32,074 nt of DNA. Source: Sneathiella sp. (GTDB lineage: Bacteria > Pseudomonadota > Alphaproteobacteria > Sneathiellales > Sneathiellaceae). The notes below the pieces were generated by a model. That model was not told where the DNA came from. It ran no database searches and saw nothing but the letters and a program-made list of their open reading frames with translations. A program made the position numbers and the translations under genes. Location: contig JAIOYL010000020.1 of NCBI GenBank assembly GCA_021741195.1, positions 1 through 32,074 of the forward strand, given 5' to 3'. The first letter of the stretch is position 1. Each line of letters opens with the position of its first letter. Below, piece by piece: positions 14,249 through 22,960 of the stretch.

Positions 14249-17200
14249 ATGGCAACATTCTTTATTGATCGCCCGGTCTTCGCCTGGGTGATTGCCCTGG
14301 TGATTATGCTTGCCGGCGGTATCTCTGTCCTTCAATTGCCGATAGAGCAATACCCTTCAATTGCCCCGCCGTCTGTTAAGGTAACTGCAGTCTACCCCGG
14401 TGCGTCGGCCCAGACGGTTGAAAATACGGTTACGCAGAATATCGAGCAGGAGATGAACGGACTTGATAATTTGCGCTATATGTCCTCGACCAGTGACTCA
14501 ACAGGGACGTCTTCCATTACCCTGACATTCAATCCGGAAGCGGACCCTGATATTGCGCAAGTTCAGGTCCAGAATAAATTGCAGGCCGCAAACTCGCGAC
14601 TTCCGTCAGAAGTGCAGCAACAGGGTATAGTTGTCTCGAAGTCCAGCGGCTCCTTCCTGATGGTGATCGGCTTTGTTTCCGGTGAAGGTGGGATAAGTTC
14701 ATCGGACCTGGCGGATTATGTTGTTACTTCCGTGAAAGATCCAATCGCGCGAATCAACGGTGTTGGCAACGTTACGGTTTTCGGCGCGCAACATGCGATG
14801 CGGATCTGGTTGGACCCGAATAAACTGATCAGCTACGGATTAACGGTATCGGAGGTGCGCAGCGCAATCGCCGAACAAAATACCGAAGTTTCCGCGGGCC
14901 AGATCGGAGGAACGCCCTCCGTGCCGGGCCAGCAGATAAACGCAACGATTACTGCTTTAAGCCGACTGCAAACCACAAAAGAATTCGCGAATATCCTGTT
15001 GCGCGTCAATACGGATGGATCGCAGGTTCGCCTTGGTGATATTGCCAGAATCGAAATTGGTGCGGAAAGCTATGAAACAGTCGCACGCTATAATGGTCAG
15101 GAAGCCGTTGGTGTGGGGATCAATCTCGCCACCGGCGCCAATGCTTTGCAAACGGCCAAGGCGGTAGAAACGCGAATTGAGGAACTCAAGGCCTTCTTTC
15201 CTGCGGATGTTCAGGTTGTCTATCCCTATGACACGACACCGTTTGTTCGCGTCTCCATCGAAGAGGTCGTCAAAACGCTGTTTGAGGCGATTGGTCTCGT
15301 CTTTCTGGTAATGCTGCTGTTTTTACAAAACTTCAGGGCGACCCTGATCCCGACAATCGCGGTTCCCATCGTGCTTCTCGGCACATTCGGAATCCTTGCC
15401 GCTTTTGGCTATTCAATAAATACGCTGACAATGTTTGCGATGGTACTGGCAATCGGACTGCTCGTAGATGACGCGATTGTCGTGGTCGAGAATGTGGAAC
15501 GTGTTATGGCGGAAGATGGCCTTTCACCGCGCGATGCCACGCGCAAATCCATGGGGCAGATTACCGGGGCGCTGATCGGAATTGCCCTCGTTCTGTCCGC
15601 GGTTTTCGTCCCAATGGCTTTTTTTTCAGGCTCCACCGGTGCAATTTATCGACAATTTTCCATCACGATTGTTTCGGCCATGGTCCTGTCAGTGGTGGTC
15701 GCGATCATTTTAACACCGGCTCTCTGCGCCACGCTCCTTAAACCGGCTCATGGTGATGCCTATTCCAAGCGTGGGTTCTTTGGCTGGTTCAATCGCGGTT
15801 TTGACTGGTTCAACAAATTTTATCAGGGCAGCGTCGGTTATGTCGTAAACCGGAAATGGCGCTACCTCCTGATGTATGTTTTTCTGGTTGGTGGCCTTGT
15901 ATTTCTTTTCATGAGATTGCCGACCTCTTTCCTTCCCGATGAAGATCAGGGAATTATGTTTGCGATGGTACAAACGCCGGCTGGTGCATCTCAGGAACGT
16001 ACTGTTGATGCTCTCAAAAAGATCGAGCAGCACTTTCTGAAATCTGAGAAAGACAATGTTGCCGGTATTTTTACTGTTGCAGGATTCAGCTTCGCTGGAA
16101 GCGGGCAGAATGCGGGCATTGCATTCATTAATCTTAAAAACTGGTCGGAACGGACCCAGCCACAGCAAGCGGTGAAGGCAATTATCGGCAGGGCTTATGG
16201 TGCGTTCGCGCAAATTCGGGACGCGATGGTCTTTGCTTTTGCCCCGCCCGCCATTCTGGAGCTCGGGCTGGCAGGTGGCTTTGATATGCAATTGGTGGAT
16301 CGTGGCGGTATTGGTCATGAAGGGTTGACCGCAGCCAGAAACCAGCTTTTAGGGATGTCGCAACAGAACCCGCTGGTGGCAGGTGTCCGGCCAAACGGTA
16401 TGAGTGATACTCCGCAGTTCGATATCAATATTGATCAGGAAAAGGCCGGTGCGCTGGGTGTGGGCATTGCCGACATTAACCGGACACTTACAGCAACCTG
16501 GGCGCCATCCTACGTCAATGATTTTATGGAAAAGGGGAGGGTGAAGAAAGTCTACATGCAGGCAGATGCCCGCTATCGCATGATGCCGGAAGATCTTGAT
16601 AACTGGTATGTCCGAAATGACAGGGGCGAGATGGTGCCAATTTCCGCCTTTGCGTCAACACGGTGGAGTTTCGGCTCCCCCCGGCTTGAGCGTTTCAACG
16701 GTCTGGCTTCGCTGAATATCCAGGGTGCCGCTGGGCCGGGCGTCAGTTCCGGTGAAGCCATGGCGGCAATGGAGGAAATGGTCACTAAACTTCCGCCGGG
16801 AATCGGGGTGGAGTGGACAGGCTTGTCTTTTGAGGAGCGCGCCGCCGGTGAACAGGCTCCCGCTCTTTATGCCTTGTCCGTCATAGTCGTATTCCTTTGT
16901 CTGGCGGCGTTATACGAAAGCTGGTCAATCCCGTTTTCAGTATTAATGGTGGTACCGCTTGGCGTTTTGGGGGCTGTCGCGGCAGCCTTGTTGCGCGGGT
17001 TGCCGGACGACATATATTTTCAGGTTGCGATTTTGACGACTATCGGGTTATCGGCGAAAAATGCCATTCTAATTGTTGAGTATGCCCGGGATTTGTACGA
17101 TCAGGGCATGGGTTTGATGGAGGCGACCGTTGAGGCGGCACGTCAACGACTGCGACCTATCATCATGACCTCCATGGCCTTCATACTCGGGGTCCTTCCC

Positions 17201-17398
17201 CTGGCTATTAGTACGGGTGCCGGTGCCGGCGCACGGATCGCAGTTGGTACTGGTGTTATCGGGGGCATGGTCGCAGCAACTATTCTGGCAATCTTCTTCG
17301 TTCCATTGTTTTTTATGACCATCATAAAAACCTTCTCAAAAGTTCGTGAGAAGAAAACCACACCAACTCCGGCATCAGGCAAATCTGCAGGTGAGTGA
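14249..17398 (+). CDS. RND multidrug efflux permease, AcrB/MexB (HAE1) type
   Basis: A full-length 1049-residue permease, the usual size for the HAE1 family. It begins [20 protein letters not shown] and shows the standard duplicated plan of 12 membrane segments with two large periplasmic loops. The proton-relay aspartates are present in [15 protein letters not shown]. The second half has the matching [15 protein letters not shown] motif. It should form a proton-driven trimer with the adaptor just upstream. No outer-membrane TolC/OprM-type gene follows; the next gene is convergent, so the channel must be encoded elsewhere. No frameshift or damage was seen. Confidence 0.95.
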   Translation: MATFFIDRPVFAWVIALVIMLAGGISVLQLPIEQYPSIAPPSVKVTAVYPGASAQTVENTVTQNIEQEMNGLDNLRYMSSTSDSTGTSSITLTFNPEADPDIAQVQVQNKLQAANSRLPSEVQQQGIVVSKSSGSFLMVIGFVSGEGGISSSDLADYVVTSVKDPIARINGVGNVTVFGAQHAMRIWLDPNKLISYGLTVSEVRSAIAEQNTEVSAGQIGGTPSVPGQQINATITALSRLQTTKEFANILLRVNTDGSQVRLGDIARIEIGAESYETVARYNGQEAVGVGINLATGANALQTAKAVETRIEELKAFFPADVQVVYPYDTTPFVRVSIEEVVKTLFEAIGLVFLVMLLFLQNFRATLIPTIAVPIVLLGTFGILAAFGYSINTLTMFAMVLAIGLLVDDAIVVVENVERVMAEDGLSPRDATRKSMGQITGALIGIALVLSAVFVPMAFFSGSTGAIYRQFSITIVSAMVLSVVVAIILTPALCATLLKPAHGDAYSKRGFFGWFNRGFDWFNKFYQGSVGYVVNRKWRYLLMYVFLVGGLVFLFMRLPTSFLPDEDQGIMFAMVQTPAGASQERTVDALKKIEQHFLKSEKDNVAGIFTVAGFSFAGSGQNAGIAFINLKNWSERTQPQQAVKAIIGRAYGAFAQIRDAMVFAFAPPAILELGLAGGFDMQLVDRGGIGHEGLTAARNQLLGMSQQNPLVAGVRPNGMSDTPQFDINIDQEKAGALGVGIADINRTLTATWAPSYVNDFMEKGRVKKVYMQADARYRMMPEDLDNWYVRNDRGEMVPISAFASTRWSFGSPRLERFNGLASLNIQGAAGPGVSSGEAMAAMEEMVTKLPPGIGVEWTGLSFEERAAGEQAPALYALSVIVVFLCLAALYESWSIPFSVLMVVPLGVLGAVAAALLRGLPDDIYFQVAILTTIGLSAKNAILIVEYARDLYDQGMGLMEATVEAARQRLRPIIMTSMAFILGVLPLAISTGAGAGARIAVGTGVIGGMVAATILAIFFVPLFFMTIIKTFSKVREKKTTPTPASGKSAGE

Positions 17399-17490
17399 CA
17401 AACCCGAAATTGTCATCATGGAGAGAAGCCACGGTTCCTTTGGTGCGCTGACGGGAAGCATACAAACGAAAACGTGAATACACTTCCTAC

Positions 17491-18885
17491 TTAATTTAAT
17501 AATTCTTTGATCTCTTTGTATATCGCGTCTGATGTTCGTTTGATATCGTTGTCCTGTGTCACCCAAGAAGAGATGCTGATCCTTATGGCGTTCCGTCCAC
17601 GCCAAGTAGTTGGGCCGAACCAGGCTTCTCCCGATTGCTGCACACGGCTGGCCAATTCTGTCATCTTGTCTTCATGTCCTGGCAACGTGGCGACAACCTG
17701 GTTCAGGACAATATCATTCAAAATCTCGAAGCCGCTCGACTTTAAAGCGTTGGCCATTGTCTCGGCGTGTCGGCAGCAATCATCCACCAGATTCTCAACA
17801 CCCTCGCGTCCAAGGCTTCTTAAGGCCGCCCAGACTTCGATCGCGCGCGCGGAGCGGGAAAACTCGGGAACCATGTCTTTAGGCGCAGCGGTTTCTCCCT
17901 CCTTCAGATACGGTGCGACCGTCGCCATCACGGCATGCACGTCTTTTGGCGAGCGGCAAAAGGCTAAGCCGCAGTCATAGGGCGTATTAAGCCACTTATG
18001 CGCATCCGTGACCCAACTATCCGCATTTTCAAATCCTTGGAGCAGATTTCTTTTATTTCGCGACGCCGCCGCCCAAAGCCCGAAGGCGCCATCGACGTGA
18101 ACCCATGCGCCGACTTTATTTGCGCGTTCCGCGATTTCTCCGATGGGGTCGAAACTGCCGGAATTCACGTTTCCGGCCTGAGTTAGCACTAGCGAATTCG
18201 CGGTGAGTTCGGGTAGTGCTTCAAGACGGATGGCGCCGTTCTCATCGCAAGGAACATATTCGATGTCGGCCAGTCCCATACCGAGAAGCGAGAGAATCTT
18301 CTGGTTGATAACATGCATCTGTTCCGAAGCGACGACATGGATTTTCGGCGCACCCCAGAGACCTTGTTTCTGAACATCCCAGCCCCGCTTATGGAGCAGA
18401 GAATGCCGCGCGGCCGAAAGGCATACCAGCGTTCCGGCGGTCGTGCCGGTAACGAATCCGGCCGATGCCGTCACGGGCAGCCCGAGAAGGTCCAGCAGCC
18501 AGTTGGCCACTATCTTTTCCAAGGCGACGCCGACCGGACTTGTGGAATCGCTGAAGACAACCTGATCCCAGGCAGAAGCGATGATACGCGCGCCGAGCGC
18601 GGCCGGAAGTGCACCACCAACAACCAATCCAAAAAAACGGCCGGCTGCGGTTGCCGTGGTCGCGGGTCCGCCAAATTTCGCCAGCAAATCCAGGGTACGC
18701 CGGGGATCGCTTGACCGGGCGGGCAGTGGCTCCGAAAATTGTTTCAGGTTTTCGATATCGCTGGCGGACGGAAATACGCGCCGTTCTTCCAAATTCGACA
18801 AATAGTCCTTGCTGTGCGAGAGAGCAATTTTCATCGCTCGAACTGATTTTTCGAGACGACCGGTGGTATTTATGATAGACGGCAT
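17491..18885 (-). CDS. PLP-dependent group II (pyridoxal) decarboxylase
   Basis: A 464-residue aminotransferase-fold enzyme. The Schiff-base lysine is K297 in TDAHKWLNTPYD, and the cofactor aspartate is D265 in HVDGAFG. GFVTGTTAGTLVCL (143-156) provides the phosphate-binding turn. This is the group II amino-acid decarboxylase family (glutamate, aromatic-L-amino-acid and diaminobutyrate decarboxylases); the specific amino acid cannot be assigned. Residues 1-60 form the N-terminal swapped helices of the family. It is divergent from a small ArsR-like regulator across 31 bp containing an inverted repeat, so that regulator likely controls it. It converges on the RND permease, 92 bp apart, with no clear terminator. 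Confidence 0.87.
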   Translation of the reverse strand: MPSIINTTGRLEKSVRAMKIALSHSKDYLSNLEERRVFPSASDIENLKQFSEPLPARSSDPRRTLDLLAKFGGPATTATAAGRFFGLVVGGALPAALGARIIASAWDQVVFSDSTSPVGVALEKIVANWLLDLLGLPVTASAGFVTGTTAGTLVCLSAARHSLLHKRGWDVQKQGLWGAPKIHVVASEQMHVINQKILSLLGMGLADIEYVPCDENGAIRLEALPELTANSLVLTQAGNVNSGSFDPIGEIAERANKVGAWVHVDGAFGLWAAASRNKRNLLQGFENADSWVTDAHKWLNTPYDCGLAFCRSPKDVHAVMATVAPYLKEGETAAPKDMVPEFSRSARAIEVWAALRSLGREGVENLVDDCCRHAETMANALKSSGFEILNDIVLNQVVATLPGHEDKMTELASRVQQSGEAWFGPTTWRGRNAIRISISSWVTQDNDIKRTSDAIYKEIKELLN

Positions 18886-18892
18886 GACGAAC

Positions 18893-18916
18893 CTATATTG
18901 GAGTTAATCTATATAG
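18893..18916. promoter_or_regulatory. Inverted-repeat operator in the decarboxylase/ArsR divergent gap
   Basis: Perfect 6-bp arms CTATAT (18893-18898) and ATATAG (18911-18916) flank a 12-bp spacer. They fill almost the whole 31-bp gap and the second arm touches the ATG of the ArsR-like gene. AT-rich inverted repeats of this spacing are typical ArsR-family operators. A bound dimer would repress both divergent genes. Confidence 0.55.
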
Positions 18917-19264
18917 ATGAATGACTATATAACTTTTGAAGCCGAGTCAACAGCGCATATACTCAGGGCGCTGGCGAATAAAAACAGGCTGAAGATTTTG
19001 GGCTGGATCCTCGATCCCCGTAAATTTTTTCCGCCCCAGCGCGATGGCGACCTTGTCGAAGATGGCGTTTGTGTCGGATTTATCACCGAGAAGATCGGCC
19101 TAAGCCAGCCAACGGTAACCAGTCATATGAATATTCTCGCCGACGCCGGGTTGGTCACGCAAAAGAAAATAAAAAACTGGGTTTTCTACAAGCCCGACAG
19201 GGGAAAAATAGACGAATTCAAAAAGAAACTCGATCTGACCCTGGATACGGCCGGCGTTCACTAG
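18917..19264 (+). CDS. ArsR-like winged-helix transcriptional regulator
   Basis: A 115-residue protein with a winged helix: LANKNRLKILGWIL (helix 2), VGFITEKIGLSQPTVTSHMN (helix-turn-helix, residues about 53-72) and the wing VTQKKIKNWVFYKPD. Length and organisation match ArsR-family repressors. One cysteine (in DGVCVGF) precedes the HTH; there is no CxC metal motif, so a metal sensor of the classical ArsR type is unlikely. The GGAG at 18900-18903 is 13 bases from the ATG, farther than usual. It is divergent from the PLP decarboxylase and probably controls it and itself. Confidence 0.8.
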   Translation: MNDYITFEAESTAHILRALANKNRLKILGWILDPRKFFPPQRDGDLVEDGVCVGFITEKIGLSQPTVTSHMNILADAGLVTQKKIKNWVFYKPDRGKIDEFKKKLDLTLDTAGVH

Positions 19265-19291
19265 CGCGGTCGGCAATCGCGCCAATTTACG

Positions 19292-19308
19292 ATAAACATA
19301 TGTGTAAC
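19292..19308. promoter_or_regulatory. TetR-type operator, site upstream of the TetR gene
   Basis: ATAAACA-TATG-TGTAAC is an inverted repeat with the same half-site (TAAACA) and 4-bp centre as the two sites at 20112-20133 and 20173-20190. It lies 88 bp before the TetR gene, consistent with autorepression. The right arm is imperfect. Confidence 0.45.
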
Positions 19309-19395
19309 TTCAAATATGCTTTCATTTCTAATCGCGATCCTGTAGCCTCCCAATTCGGTTTGAATTATTGATACGCTGCGGCGGGGCTGAAAGAG

Positions 19396-19995
19396 ATGGC
19401 CAAAAAGAGAGCATATAGAATGCGTGATCGCGCCCGGTCACAGGAGGCAACGCGCGACCGAATTGTGCAAGCTGCGATGGAACTACATGAGGAGATCGGG
19501 CCGAGGCTGACGACGATTAGTGGAATTGCAGAGCGCGCGGGTGTTCAGCGGTTGACCGTATACCGGCATTTCTCGGATGAGACAGCCATCTTTCAGGCCT
19601 GTACGTCGCATTGGCTTGAGTTGAATCCCCCGCCAGGCCCCGAAATCTGGGAAAATATAGAGGATAAACCGGAACGGCTAAACGCTGCGCTTGGTGCCTT
19701 CTTCGATTATTACAAAAAGACGGAGCGGATGTGGAGTCTGTCGCATCGGGACGTAACCCTCGTTCCCGCGCTGCAGGCGCCAATGCGGGAATTTTCGGAA
19801 TCACACGATATGCTGGCCGATCAGCTTGCAAGCGAGTTGGCGGGACCCGATGACGGCAACAAATTCCTGCGGACGACATTGCGGCATGCTCTCAGATTCA
19901 CCACATGGCGCAGTCTTGAGGAGCAACTTCCGGACAATTCAGAGAAAGTTCAAATCGTCGATCATTGGATTTCCGGCTTCTTGAGCCAGCAATAA
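19396..19995 (+). CDS. TetR-family transcriptional regulator
   Basis: A 199-residue regulator. The N-terminal HTH covers residues about 17-62: TRDRIVQAAMELHEEIGPRL, then IAERAGVQRLTVYRHFSDET, the TetR signature. The C-terminal part (about 75-195) is an all-helical ligand-binding and dimerisation domain, with no family-specific motif recognised. The ATG at 19396 has only AAGAG very close upstream; an in-frame ATG at 19420 is an alternative. It precedes the metallohydrolase operon by 221 bp. Three matching inverted repeats sit upstream of itself and around the operon promoter, so repression of both units is likely. Confidence 0.88.
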   Translation: MAKKRAYRMRDRARSQEATRDRIVQAAMELHEEIGPRLTTISGIAERAGVQRLTVYRHFSDETAIFQACTSHWLELNPPPGPEIWENIEDKPERLNAALGAFFDYYKKTERMWSLSHRDVTLVPALQAPMREFSESHDMLADQLASELAGPDDGNKFLRTTLRHALRFTTWRSLEEQLPDNSEKVQIVDHWISGFLSQQ

Positions 19996-20111
19996 GAGAA
20001 TCCTCCCCGGTGAATTCCTTGCTTTTCAAAGAGCGGGTCCATCCGGGATTCGGGCGGCGCCAGCTGCGAGAGGTCTATACCGATCCCGCAAGATGCATAT
20101 CCTTTAAATTT

Positions 20112-20133
20112 AAATGAACATGATTGTTTATTT
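20112..20133. promoter_or_regulatory. TetR-type operator upstream of the -35 of the metallohydrolase operon
   Basis: Inverted repeat with 9-bp arms (AAATGAACA and TGTTTATTT, one mismatch) around TGAT. The core is TGAACA-N4-TGTTTA. It ends 4 bp before the TTGACA box, where a bound dimer would hinder polymerase. Confidence 0.6.
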
Positions 20134-20137
20134 AATA

Positions 20138-20166
20138 TTGACATCTGCGTTCTCTTTTCCTAGATA
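20138..20166 (+). promoter_or_regulatory. sigma-70-like promoter of the metallohydrolase operon
   Basis: A perfect TTGACA -35 (20138-20143), a 17-bp spacer and TAGATA as -10 (20161-20166) precede the operon. The transcript would start near 20173, inside the second operator, about 45 bp before the first ATG. Confidence 0.6.
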
Positions 20167-20172
20167 TTTAGA

Positions 20173-20190
20173 CGAACAGATATGTTTATT
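20173..20190. promoter_or_regulatory. TetR-type operator downstream of the -10 of the metallohydrolase operon
   Basis: CGAACA-GATA-TGTTTA repeats the motif of the upstream site and overlaps the predicted transcription start. With 20112-20133 it brackets the promoter, about 60 bp centre to centre. Confidence 0.6.
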
Positions 20191-20216
20191 GAAAAATCGT
20201 CAAAAGGAGAAAATCT

Positions 20217-21026
20217 ATGGTAACCCTCAACGCGCCAGAAATGTTCGATAGCCAGGCAATCACGAAAGACTGGAAAATGCTGTCGTCATGGATGCCTGTG
20301 CCCGAACTGGGCGTTTTGCCGGTAAACAGCTTTCTATTGAAAGCGCGCGAGGCGCTTCTCGTCGATACCGGTCTTGGTATTCTCGGCGTTGATTTTTTGA
20401 AACGGCTGGAAGGCGAGATTGACCTTCCGGATCTGAAATGGATATGGCTCAGTCACATGGATGCAGATCACGTCGGAAATCTGCAGGCACTCCTTGACGC
20501 CGCGCCGAACGCCCGTGTTCTTACAAATTTCCTTGGAATGGGAAAGTTGAATCTTGCCGGATTTGATGTTTCACGCGTTACCCTGATCGACCAGACCGGC
20601 GTGCCGGAGATCGCCGGTCATAACCTGATTCCGGTCCGCCCGCCATATTATGACGCACCGGAAACAATGGGTTTCTTCGATCGCAACGACGGCGTCTTTT
20701 TTGCGGGCGACAGTTTTGGCGCCTTGCTGCCGGGCGTCGCACATGATTTGGCGGGTATTGCAAAATCCGACCTTCAAGAGGGGCTCGCCCTTTGGTCATC
20801 GATCGATGCACCGTGGCTGGCTTCGGTGAGCAGAGAGGCCTTTGACCGCACGCTGGCGGCAATCGACAGACTTGATCCCGCGGTCATGATTTCCAGCCAT
20901 CTGCCGATAGTAAGAAACGGCATCTCTGACATGACAGCGGCGCTTTCCAACGCCTACCGCAGCGGTCCGGTCGGGGGATTCGATCCATTCTCCGTCGATC
21001 ACGTGATTAATTCGCTGGCCGCATAA
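20217..21026 (+). CDS. metallo-beta-lactamase-fold hydrolase with HxDxDH metal motif
   Basis: A 269-residue MBL-fold protein. The metal motif is H80-x-D82-x-D84-H85 (SHMDADHVGN), not the standard HxHxDH; the usual second histidine is aspartate. GDSFGALLPG supplies a further ligand region and ISSHLPIV the C-terminal histidine. An acidic residue in the second position is known from the ODP/flavodiiron branch (HxExDH), where it favours iron, so an oxygen-linked chemistry is possible but unproven. Here no flavodoxin domain is fused. AAAAGGAG lies 7 bases before the ATG. It is the first gene of a four-gene operon with SnoaL-like, YdhR-like and nitronate monooxygenase-like proteins. Confidence 0.82.
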   Translation: MVTLNAPEMFDSQAITKDWKMLSSWMPVPELGVLPVNSFLLKAREALLVDTGLGILGVDFLKRLEGEIDLPDLKWIWLSHMDADHVGNLQALLDAAPNARVLTNFLGMGKLNLAGFDVSRVTLIDQTGVPEIAGHNLIPVRPPYYDAPETMGFFDRNDGVFFAGDSFGALLPGVAHDLAGIAKSDLQEGLALWSSIDAPWLASVSREAFDRTLAAIDRLDPAVMISSHLPIVRNGISDMTAALSNAYRSGPVGGFDPFSVDHVINSLAA

Positions 21027-21043
21027 CCTAAAGGAGCCAAAGA

Positions 21044-21487
21044 ATGAAAAATTCAAGCATTGTCGAGAAAAACAGGAAAATTGCCAAAGCCTTTATGGCG
21101 GACGTTCATTCAAATGATGTCAGGAAATTTTCCACCATTGATACTACGGTTGCGCAGAATGTTGTGTGCCACGGGTTTCCCGGTGGAAATCCAACGGATC
21201 CGCAAAGCTACAAAAACTGGTTCTATGGCTTTCGGGATTCCTTTACGAACCTCGAATTTGAAAACACCACCATTGTGGTCGACGAGAGTTCAGTCGCTGT
21301 TCGTTGGGTTGTCAGCTGCGATCATACAGGACCCTTTGCGGGCGTTGAAGCGACGAACAGGCGTGTAACCTTTGATGGCATTGTCATCTATCGCATTGAA
21401 GCCGGCCTTATCTCGGAGGTCTGGCTGCAAATCAATGAATTACTTTTGCTCAGCCAGGTCGGCGCACTTGGGCGGGCTGCGGCGTAA
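21044..21487 (+). CDS. SnoaL-like/NTF2-fold protein
   Basis: A 147-residue protein with the SnoaL-like ester-cyclase pattern: an N-terminal helix (NRKIAKAFMADV), VCHGFPGGNPTDPQSYKNWF, then beta strands including VAVRWVVSCDHTGPFAGVEA and VIYRIEAGLISEVWLQINEL. NTF2-fold members bind hydrophobic ligands in a cone; some cyclise polyketide esters, many are of unknown function. H43 and D92 lie where pocket residues of family members occur, but I cannot assign catalysis. AAAGGAG lies about 8 bases before the ATG, 17 bp after the MBL stop, so it is translated from the operon mRNA. Confidence 0.8.
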   Translation: MKNSSIVEKNRKIAKAFMADVHSNDVRKFSTIDTTVAQNVVCHGFPGGNPTDPQSYKNWFYGFRDSFTNLEFENTTIVVDESSVAVRWVVSCDHTGPFAGVEATNRRVTFDGIVIYRIEAGLISEVWLQINELLLLSQVGALGRAAA

Positions 21488-21516
21488 CCACCTTAAAATC
21501 AAGAGGCAGAACCATC

Positions 21517-21855
21517 ATGACACCGATACTTGTAATGTTTAACTTTCCCTATGCCGGCCCCTGGAAAAGGGAAATGACCTCCAGACACATTGATCTTGCA
21601 AAAGACATCGCGAATGAAGAGGGGCTTTTATGGAAGCTTTGGCTCGAAAATAAAGCCGAACAGACTGCCGGGGGTGTGTACCTGTTCCAGGATCCTCAAT
21701 CGGCCGACCGGTATCGCGAAAAGCACAAGGCGCGAATGCTGAATATGGGATTCGCCGATATAGAAATACGGACGTTCGCCATCAATGTTTCTTTGTCGCG
21801 CATGACCAATGCGGATCCGGAAATGCTGAAGAAGATTATGCCCGTTTTCGCTTAA
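21517..21855 (+). CDS. YdhR-family putative monooxygenase
   Basis: A 112-residue protein that follows the YdhR family: a start MTPILVMFNFPYAGPW, then GLLWKLWLENKAEQTAGGVY and LFQDPQSADRYREKHKARM. YdhR is a dimeric ferredoxin-like fold related to small cofactor-free monooxygenases (ABM superfamily), whose members oxidise aromatic polyketides. Length agrees with E. coli YdhR (about 101 residues) with a slightly longer tail. GAGGCAG about 10 bases upstream serves as ribosome binding site; gap to the previous gene 29 bp. In this context an oxygenation step on a ligand also handled by the SnoaL-like protein is a reasonable guess. Confidence 0.85.
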   Translation: MTPILVMFNFPYAGPWKREMTSRHIDLAKDIANEEGLLWKLWLENKAEQTAGGVYLFQDPQSADRYREKHKARMLNMGFADIEIRTFAINVSLSRMTNADPEMLKKIMPVFA

Positions 21856-21913
21856 GTAAATAATTTTATTTGAGAAATCCCCTGAAACGCCCTCAATTCT
21901 ATGCGAGTGAAAA

Positions 21914-22942
21914 ATGTTTGAAACAGTAATTACAAAAGATTTCGGCTTGTCGACACCTATCATCAACGCCGGAATGGCGATGGTCGCGCGCCCAAAGCTT
22001 GCGGCGGCCGTGTCAAATGCCGGCGGTCTCGGCACAATCGGCTGTGATATTAATCCGCCTGTAATTTTGCGGCGGCAGATTCAGGAAGTGAAAGAACTTA
22101 CAAATAAAGCCTTTGGTGTCGACTTGATCGGTGATTTTCTGACGGATGATCACATGGACGTCCTCATTGATGAAGAGGTTCCGCTTGTCATATTTTTCTG
22201 GTCTCCGCCTACAGCTTCCCAAGTCGAGCGATTGCGGGAAAACAATTCCCGTGTGTGGCTGCAGGTCGGCTCAGTCTCGGAAGCGCATGAGGCTTTACGT
22301 CTGGGCGTGGACGGCTTAATCATTCAGGGCGCGGAGGCGGGCGGTCACAACAGATCAGAAGCCTCAACCATGACGTTGTTTCCCCGAATTCGTTCGTTGT
22401 TTCCAACGCTGCCGCTTGTTGCTGCCGGCGGTATAGTCAATGGCGCAACAATGGCAGCAGCTCTTGCCCTCGGGGCAGATGCCGTTTGGTGCGGCAGCCG
22501 CTTTCTTGCATCATGCGAATCCGAGGCGCATGACGCATATAAATCAGCCGCCGTCCATGCCGATGTCGGCGATACGATACTGACGTCAATCTATGGGCCT
22601 GAATGGCCGGGGCAGAAAATGCGCGTCCTCCTCAACCAGGGCGCCAAGAATTCTGTTGGCCGTGAACAGAACGCCGTTCGCGAGGCGGCAGGAGTCGTGA
22701 TTGGTACAACTAATTTGAACGGTGAGAAAATACCGCTGCCAAAATACAGCGCTATTTTGCCGACAACAGGTTTTGAAGGGGACATAGAACAAACCTGTCT
22801 CACGATGGGGCAGAGCGCCGGAAATATTTCCGCCATTTTGCCTGCTGCAGAAATTGTCCGGCAGATGACCGCGGAGGCAATTCTGACAATTCGCACCTTA
22901 TCATCGGGGAAGGTGCCGAGGGATCCCGCTCTGGCGGTATGA
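21914..22942 (+). CDS. nitronate monooxygenase-like FMN protein (NPD family)
   Basis: A 342-residue FMN-binding TIM barrel of the 2-nitropropane dioxygenase/nitronate monooxygenase family. Signatures are PIINAGMAMVARPKLAAAVS, NAGGLGTIG (35-43), GVDGLIIQGAEAGGHN with H145 in the conserved QGxEAGGH motif, and LVAAGGIVNGATMAAALALG followed by GADAVWCGSRFL. It may oxidise alkyl nitronates or act as an enoyl reductase-like FMN enzyme, as related proteins do. It is 58 bp after the YdhR-like gene with GAG close to the ATG, so it probably belongs to the same operon, though an internal promoter cannot be excluded. The LysR gene converges 18 bp later. Confidence 0.88.
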   Translation: MFETVITKDFGLSTPIINAGMAMVARPKLAAAVSNAGGLGTIGCDINPPVILRRQIQEVKELTNKAFGVDLIGDFLTDDHMDVLIDEEVPLVIFFWSPPTASQVERLRENNSRVWLQVGSVSEAHEALRLGVDGLIIQGAEAGGHNRSEASTMTLFPRIRSLFPTLPLVAAGGIVNGATMAAALALGADAVWCGSRFLASCESEAHDAYKSAAVHADVGDTILTSIYGPEWPGQKMRVLLNQGAKNSVGREQNAVREAAGVVIGTTNLNGEKIPLPKYSAILPTTGFEGDIEQTCLTMGQSAGNISAILPAAEIVRQMTAEAILTIRTLSSGKVPRDPALAV

Positions 22943-22960
22943 AGCGGGACCGTCAACAAG

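Noticed and set aside
15710-16318. Minus-strand frame of 202 codons inside the RND permease gene
   Set aside because: Antisense to a strongly conserved permease region; no resemblance to any family.
17507-17980. Plus-strand frame of 157 codons opposite the decarboxylase
   Set aside because: The minus-strand frame carries the PLP motifs; this is its shadow.
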